Shown piece by piece: positions 46,111 through 47,090 of a DNA stretch of 47,090 nucleotides; the first letter of the stretch is position 1, and every line of letters starts with the position of its first letter. The notes below the pieces were generated by a model. The model saw nothing but the letters and a program-made list of their open reading frames with translations, made no database searches and was not told where the DNA came from. Origin of the DNA: Gammaproteobacteria bacterium. Lineage in GTDB: Bacteria; Pseudomonadota; Gammaproteobacteria; Xanthomonadales; Xanthomonadaceae. Made by a program: the position numbers and the translations under genes. The stretch is taken from positions 1 through 47,090 of the forward strand of contig JANXUD010000023.1 of NCBI GenBank assembly GCA_025352045.1, in the 5' to 3' direction.

Positions 46111-47090
46111 GCGCCGATTCTATCCGGGGACACTGCGGACAGGCCCATGCCTGCGTCTCGCGCCCGGTCCAGGAAGCCCGGGAACGATGTCGCCACGTTG
46201 GCACAGTCGGCGATATCGATCGGATCGCTGGTGCACTGGCCGGCCACGGCCATGGCCATCGCGATTCGGTGGTCGCCACGGCTGTCGGTCTTCCCGCCGT
46301 GCAGCGTCCCGCCGCCGGCCAGGTCGGCGCCATCCGGGACTTCGACGATGCCGGCGCCCAGGGCGGCCAAGGCCGTGGCCATGGCGGCCAGGCGATCCGA
46401 TTCCTTGACGCGCAGCTCGGCGGCGCCCCGGATACGGGTCGGCCCCTGGGCAAGCGCCGCGGCGACCATGAAGGCCGGGACCTCGTCGATCATGTCCGGG
46501 ACCAGTTCGCGGGGCAGCTCGATCCCACGCAGCGGCGCCGCCCGGACTCGAAGGTCCGCCACCGGTTCACCGCCCTGCTGCCTTGGGTCGAGCGCGTCGA
46601 TGCGGGCTCCCATCAGGCGCAGGGCTTGCAGGAGTCCGGTGCGTCGCGGATTCATGCCGACCGCCTCCAGCACCAGGTCCGAACCCGGCACCACACTGGC
46701 CGCCACGAGGAAAAAGGCGGCGGAAGACATGTCCGCGGGGACGTCCACGTCGGTCGCTTGCAGGCGCGCCCCACCCTGGATCGCCGCGTAGCCGGGCCGG
46801 AACTCGATGGGGGCGCCGAAAGCCGCGAGCATGCGCTCGGTGTAGTCGCGCGTCGGCTGCTCGCGGACGATGGTCTGGCCCCGGGCATAGAGACCTGCCA
46901 GCAGCACCGCGGATTTGACTTGCGCACTCGCTATTGGCGTAGTGAAATCAATTGCTTGCAAAGTATTATTCGAGTGGATTCGAAGGGGAGGAACCCCACC
47001 GTCAGCGTCGATCCTTGCGCCCATGGCTTGCAGGGGGGCGATCACCCGGCCCATGGGCCGCGCGCTGAGCGAGCTGTCCCCGACCAGGGT
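46107..47090 (-). CDS. aroA: 3-phosphoshikimate 1-carboxyvinyltransferase (EPSP synthase), 3' part
   Basis: Sixth enzyme of the shikimate pathway, joining PEP to shikimate-3-phosphate. The right edge cuts the gene: the frame remains open to 47090 and reads [19 protein letters not shown], a conserved segment before the residues shown. Visible motifs are [28 protein letters not shown], and [17 protein letters not shown]. The N-terminal hundred or so residues are missing. An AT-rich codon patch lies at 46931-46980 in a well-conserved region. It overlaps cmk, as in other gammaproteobacteria. Confidence 0.96.
   Translation of the reverse strand, partial: TLVGDSSLSARPMGRVIAPLQAMGARIDADGGVPPLRIHSNNTLQAIDFTTPIASAQVKSAVLLAGLYARGQTIVREQPTRDYTERMLAAFGAPIEFRPGYAAIQGGARLQATDVDVPADMSSAAFFLVAASVVPGSDLVLEAVGMNPRRTGLLQALRLMGARIDALDPRQQGGEPVADLRVRAAPLRGIELPRELVPDMIDEVPAFMVAAALAQGPTRIRGAAELRVKESDRLAAMATALAALGAGIVEVPDGADLAGGGTLHGGKTDSRGDHRIAMAMAVAGQCTSDPIDIADCANVATSFPGFLDRARDAGMGLSAVSPDRIGA

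Overview
This 47 kb window is chromosomal DNA from a high-GC gammaproteobacterium, most likely a member of the Xanthomonadales (Lysobacteraceae; the Lysobacter/Luteimonas/Xanthomonas group). The signs are the ndk-rlmN-pilW-yfgM-bamB-der gene order, a divergent ppsA/ppsR pair, a GTGGGAGCGG-type REP element and the dense GC-rich coding. Both edges cut genes: a TRAP transporter permease on the left and aroA on the right. I see no prophage, insertion sequence, CRISPR array or rRNA operon. No stretch longer than about 220 bases lacks a gene.

Layout, left to right. (1) 1-5.7 kb: end of dctM, then guaB-guaA-tadA (GMP synthesis and tRNA editing) and a cation exchanger. (2) 5.6-9.6 kb: a minus-strand DUF2721 / ABC ATPase / membrane-fusion protein / FtsX-type permease cluster whose permease is frameshifted, then orn, whose 3' end runs into a REP element. 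(3) 9.6-14.4 kb: mscS and ppsA on the minus strand, divergent from ppsR, then a DUF1249 gene. (4) 14.4-16.7 kb: tRNA-Ala(GGC) and tRNA-Glu(TTC) with a strong promoter and terminator, a Sfp-type phosphopantetheinyl transferase, a lipoprotein and a PAS protein. (5) 16.8-23.7 kb, the accessory part: a two-partner secretion operon (tpsB, tpsA with 44 consecutive prolines, then an L,D-transpeptidase), two small genes, and a PAS-GGDEF-LuxR-HTH fusion. (6) 23.7-32.8 kb: one tightly packed minus-strand run, ndk, rlmN, pilW, a short rodZ, yfgM, bamB, der, mobA, moeA, moeB. (7) 32.9-37.8 kb: a TetR repressor with a PsrA-type operator heading a beta-oxidation operon, then a small membrane protein. (8) 37.8-47 kb, minus strand: aroA, cmk, rpsA, ihfB, lapA, lapB, a WecA/WbpL-type initiating transferase, a WbpM-type dehydratase and galU, linking translation with envelope polysaccharide synthesis.

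The points most worth a second look are the PAS-GGDEF-LuxR fusion, the TPS operon (polyproline, cysteine pairs in the repeats, co-oriented L,D-transpeptidase, an inverted repeat in front), the PsrA-like operator over the fatty-acid operon promoter, the REP that supplies the C-terminus of Orn, and a set of six short AT-rich, rare-codon patches inside otherwise GC-rich conserved genes.
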